NCBI GenBank assembly: GCA_004292745.1
Contig: RDXH01000011.1
Location: 1 to 33,445 of the forward strand
Reading direction: 5' to 3'
Source of the DNA: Oscillatoriales cyanobacterium
GTDB lineage: Bacteria; Cyanobacteriota; Cyanobacteriia; Cyanobacteriales; Microcoleaceae
Length of the DNA stretch: 33,445 nucleotides
A program made the position numbers and the translations under genes. Below the pieces are notes generated by a model. That model did not search any database. It saw nothing but the letters and a program-made list of their open reading frames with translations, and had not been told where the DNA came from. Below, piece by piece: positions 31,450 to 33,445 of the stretch (its first letter is position 1; every line of letters begins with the position of its first letter).

Positions 31450-33204
31450 GTGAGCCAACAAGATATTGTAAATTTAGCCAAAGAAGGCGATGCTAAGGCG
31501 ATCGCATTTTTGATCTCTCAAGCACTCCAAAGCTTTGGAGTCACAGCTAAAGCCAGCCGCGAAAACAACACCTTGCATTTGTTGCTCGAAGGTGAAAAAT
31601 TACCCGCCCAAGATGCTTGCATCCGAGTCGCAGTCAAAGGCTTGCAGAGACTGCAACCAAATCACATTTACTTCCTGACAATTTACGGGCGACGAAATGG
31701 TGAGGAATTGCCAGCTTGGACTCAGAATGTCGAATTAACAAAACCATTAAATTCCCCACCAGCAGTTACAGGGGCTGCCCGAATTACTGCGGTTTTACAA
31801 AAGGTAGAACCACATCAAAATGTCAAAATTGATGCTCCTAAAATTAGCGAAAAAACAGCGCAAAAACCACCTGTACTTACAACAGAAAAACCAAAAAATC
31901 CTCAAATCACCGAGCAAACAGCACCAAAACCATCTGTACTTACAACAGAAAAACCAAAGAATCCACCGCAGCAACAAAAGCTTGTCGGCAGCAAAACTAA
32001 GCATCAAAAACCTTGGCTTTACATGGCTGGTTTGAGTCTAATTTTAGTGCCGATATCTGGGATTGTTCTAGCTACTCAACTTTACAAATCCCCAAGCACG
32101 GCTGCTACTGAGACTGAAATACCCCAGGCGGAGGTACCGGAAGTGCGATCGATAAACTCCCCATCACCAAATCCCCAAGCCATCCCCACTCCAAAAACAC
32201 CGCCCGTACCAGCCAAAAAAACCGTCACAGCACCCGCAACTGTCAGCATCAAAGCAGTGGGGGATATTATCCCCGGTACGAATTTTCCCTACAACAAGTT
32301 ACCTCAAAAAAAGGAGATTTTATTTGAGTCGGTTAAACCGCATTTGAAAGGAGCTGATATTTTATTTGGCAATTTTGAAAGCACGATGACCGATCATCCT
32401 TACAGCTCGAAAGGAGGCGGCGGAGGTATGCTGTTTGCCTTTCGGACACCTCCGAGTTATGCAAAAATCTTGAAAGATGCTGGTTTTAATATTTTGAATA
32501 TTGCCAACAATCATTCTTACGATTTTAACGAGCAGGGATTTAAGGATACGATTAAAAACATTGATAGCCAGGGGATGAAAGCAGTTGGTAAAAGAGACCA
32601 AATTGTCTATAAAAATGTCAAAGGTGTGAATTTTGCTTTTATCGGTTTTAGCAACTACGGCGAAGTTCACAATTCGTTATTGGAACTAAAGGCTGGGGCG
32701 GAAGTTGTCAAAAAAGCTAAGCAAAAGGCTGATATTGTGGTGATATCTGTTCATGCTGGTGCGGAAGGAACGGGGGCTTTGAATGTGCGAAATAAAAATG
32801 AATTTTTTGCTGGTGAAAACCGGGGAAATATGGTTTTGTTTTCGCGAACAATGATTGATGCGGGTGCGGATTTGATTTTGGGACACGGGCCCCATGTTGC
32901 GAGGGCGATGGAACTTTATAAGGGGAAATTGATTGCTTATTCCCTGGGCAATTTTATGGGCTATCGTACTTTGTCAACTGTGGGAGAATTGGGTAAATCT
33001 CTGATTTTGGATGTGAAGATGAATCCGCAGGGTGATTTTGTATCTGGTAAGATTATTCCGATCGCACTTAATGGCCAGGGTATTCCGTCTTTGGATGATG
33101 ATTTTAGGAGTGTGAAGTTGATTCGGCGTCTGACGAAAAGCGATTTTCCTAATGCTGGTTTGAGTATTGGCGACGGGGGACAAATTGTGAAGCAGAGTAA
33201 TTAG
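31450..33204 (+). CDS. CapA-family (PGA_cap) metallophosphatase-like membrane protein
   Basis: 584 residues from GTG 31450, preferred because AGAGG precedes it at 6 bases; another in-frame GTG at 31432 has no ribosome site. Residues 1-97 form a cytoplasmic alpha/beta domain (DIVNLAKEGDAKAIAFLISQ; YFLTIYGRRNGEELPAW) found in several cyanobacterial membrane proteins. A linker with a 27-residue internal duplication (TAxKPxVLTTEKPKNP twice) leads to a membrane helix at about 189-211. Residues 265-560 are a PGA_cap domain of the calcineurin-like class: KAVGDIIPG, FGNFEST, IANNHSYD, ISVHAGAE and LGHGPHV carry the expected metal ligands. Related CapA/PgsA proteins act in poly-gamma-glutamate or capsule formation. 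No PgsB/C partners are nearby, so the substrate is unknown. Confidence 0.88.
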   Translation: MSQQDIVNLAKEGDAKAIAFLISQALQSFGVTAKASRENNTLHLLLEGEKLPAQDACIRVAVKGLQRLQPNHIYFLTIYGRRNGEELPAWTQNVELTKPLNSPPAVTGAARITAVLQKVEPHQNVKIDAPKISEKTAQKPPVLTTEKPKNPQITEQTAPKPSVLTTEKPKNPPQQQKLVGSKTKHQKPWLYMAGLSLILVPISGIVLATQLYKSPSTAATETEIPQAEVPEVRSINSPSPNPQAIPTPKTPPVPAKKTVTAPATVSIKAVGDIIPGTNFPYNKLPQKKEILFESVKPHLKGADILFGNFESTMTDHPYSSKGGGGGMLFAFRTPPSYAKILKDAGFNILNIANNHSYDFNEQGFKDTIKNIDSQGMKAVGKRDQIVYKNVKGVNFAFIGFSNYGEVHNSLLELKAGAEVVKKAKQKADIVVISVHAGAEGTGALNVRNKNEFFAGENRGNMVLFSRTMIDAGADLILGHGPHVARAMELYKGKLIAYSLGNFMGYRTLSTVGELGKSLILDVKMNPQGDFVSGKIIPIALNGQGIPSLDDDFRSVKLIRRLTKSDFPNAGLSIGDGGQIVKQSN

Positions 33205-33445
33205 TTTATGGTGGAATTTGCCCATACATGATTAGGGCTTATACCAATTTTTTGTGAGGCTGCATAGAATTTGATCCCCCCTAACCCCCCTTAGTAAGGG
33301 GGGGACAAGAGCGCTTTCAAAGTCCCCCTTTCCGCATCCCCCCTTAGTAAGGGGGGGACAAGAGCGCTTTCAAAGTCCCCCTTTCCGCATCCCCCCTTGG
33401 GGGGCTGGGGGGGGGACAAGAGCGCTTTCAAAGTCCCCCTTTCCG
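33205..33445. repeat. Tandem array of G/C-run hairpins running off the window
   Basis: The unit contains CCCCCCTTAGTAAGGGGGGG, then ACAAGAGCGCTTTCAAAGTC and CCCCTTTCCGCAT. ACAAGAGCGC occurs at 33305, 33358 and 33416, so periods are 53 and 58 bases. The third unit replaces TTAGTAAGG with TTGGGGGGCTGGG. The array begins after ATACCAATTTTTTG (33241), similar to the MITE end at 9923. It continues beyond the window. Confidence 0.85.

Noticed and set aside
28274-33204. Multi-gene defence island around the NERD-helicase
   Set aside because: Neighbours are a HEAT membrane protein, map, and a CapA-like gene; no restriction, toxin-antitoxin, Cas or other defence genes are seen, so only the single protein is a candidate.
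33284-33445. CRISPR array
   Set aside because: Units recur at 53-58 bases, but the segments between hairpins are identical rather than unique spacers, so it is a plain tandem repeat.

Overview
The window looks like a chromosomal segment of a filamentous, phycobilisome-containing cyanobacterium of the Oscillatoriales type (Microcoleus/Oscillatoria-like). Evidence for this: an allophycocyanin beta-18 gene (apcF), a cyanobacterial NDH-1 cluster in the order ndhA-I-G-E, a tmRNA with the tag ANNIVPFARKAVAVA, a 473-residue type I glutamine synthetase, frequent HIP1 octamers (GCGATCGC), and many intergenic short tandem repeats and miniature inverted-repeat elements. The genus is an inference from overall style; no rRNA is present.

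Layout. 1-2.2 kb: the 5' part of an IS607-type resolvase gene abuts an apparently truncated YbjN-like gene, followed by a ferritin-like di-iron protein and a miniature element with perfect 18-bp ends. 2.3-5.6 kb: a secreted hypothetical protein, glnA, a non-coding element that looks derived from an IS200/IS605 transposon, and apcF. 5.7-13.8 kb: a small hypothetical, a TlyA-type rRNA methyltransferase, a membrane protein, two GTPase/DUF697 proteins separated by repeats, pfkA, and two small cyanobacterial hypotheticals. 13.75-15.33 kb: an IS200/IS605-family element with an intact tnpB and a tnpA that has lost its HUH half. 15.5-19.0 kb: ygfZ, a hypothetical and a membrane-anchored Ser/Thr kinase. 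19.2-20.0 kb: ssrA (tmRNA) with a recognisable promoter and terminator, bracketed by clusters of an ACCGGGTTTTT palindromic repeat. 20.2-23.2 kb: ndhAIGE. 23.4-28 kb (mostly minus strand): folB, a second Ser/Thr kinase, map, a small hypothetical and a HEAT-repeat membrane protein. 28.3-33.4 kb: a large NERD nuclease/UvrD-like helicase/pentapeptide-repeat fusion, a CapA-like metallophosphatase with a cytoplasmic N-terminal domain, and a tandem hairpin array running off the end.

Most genes are housekeeping and look monocistronic or in short pairs; ndhAIGE is the only clear operon. The most interesting parts are the NERD-helicase-pentapeptide fusion (which also carries an intergenic-type G/C-rich repeat in frame inside its helicase region), the TnpB element with a crippled transposase, the non-coding IS-derived element between glnA and apcF, the paired GTPase/DUF697 proteins next to a membrane protein, and at least six distinct families of dispersed palindromic repeats. 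I found no CRISPR array, no tRNA and no convincing multi-gene defence island. Coordinates of repeat and element ends are read by eye.
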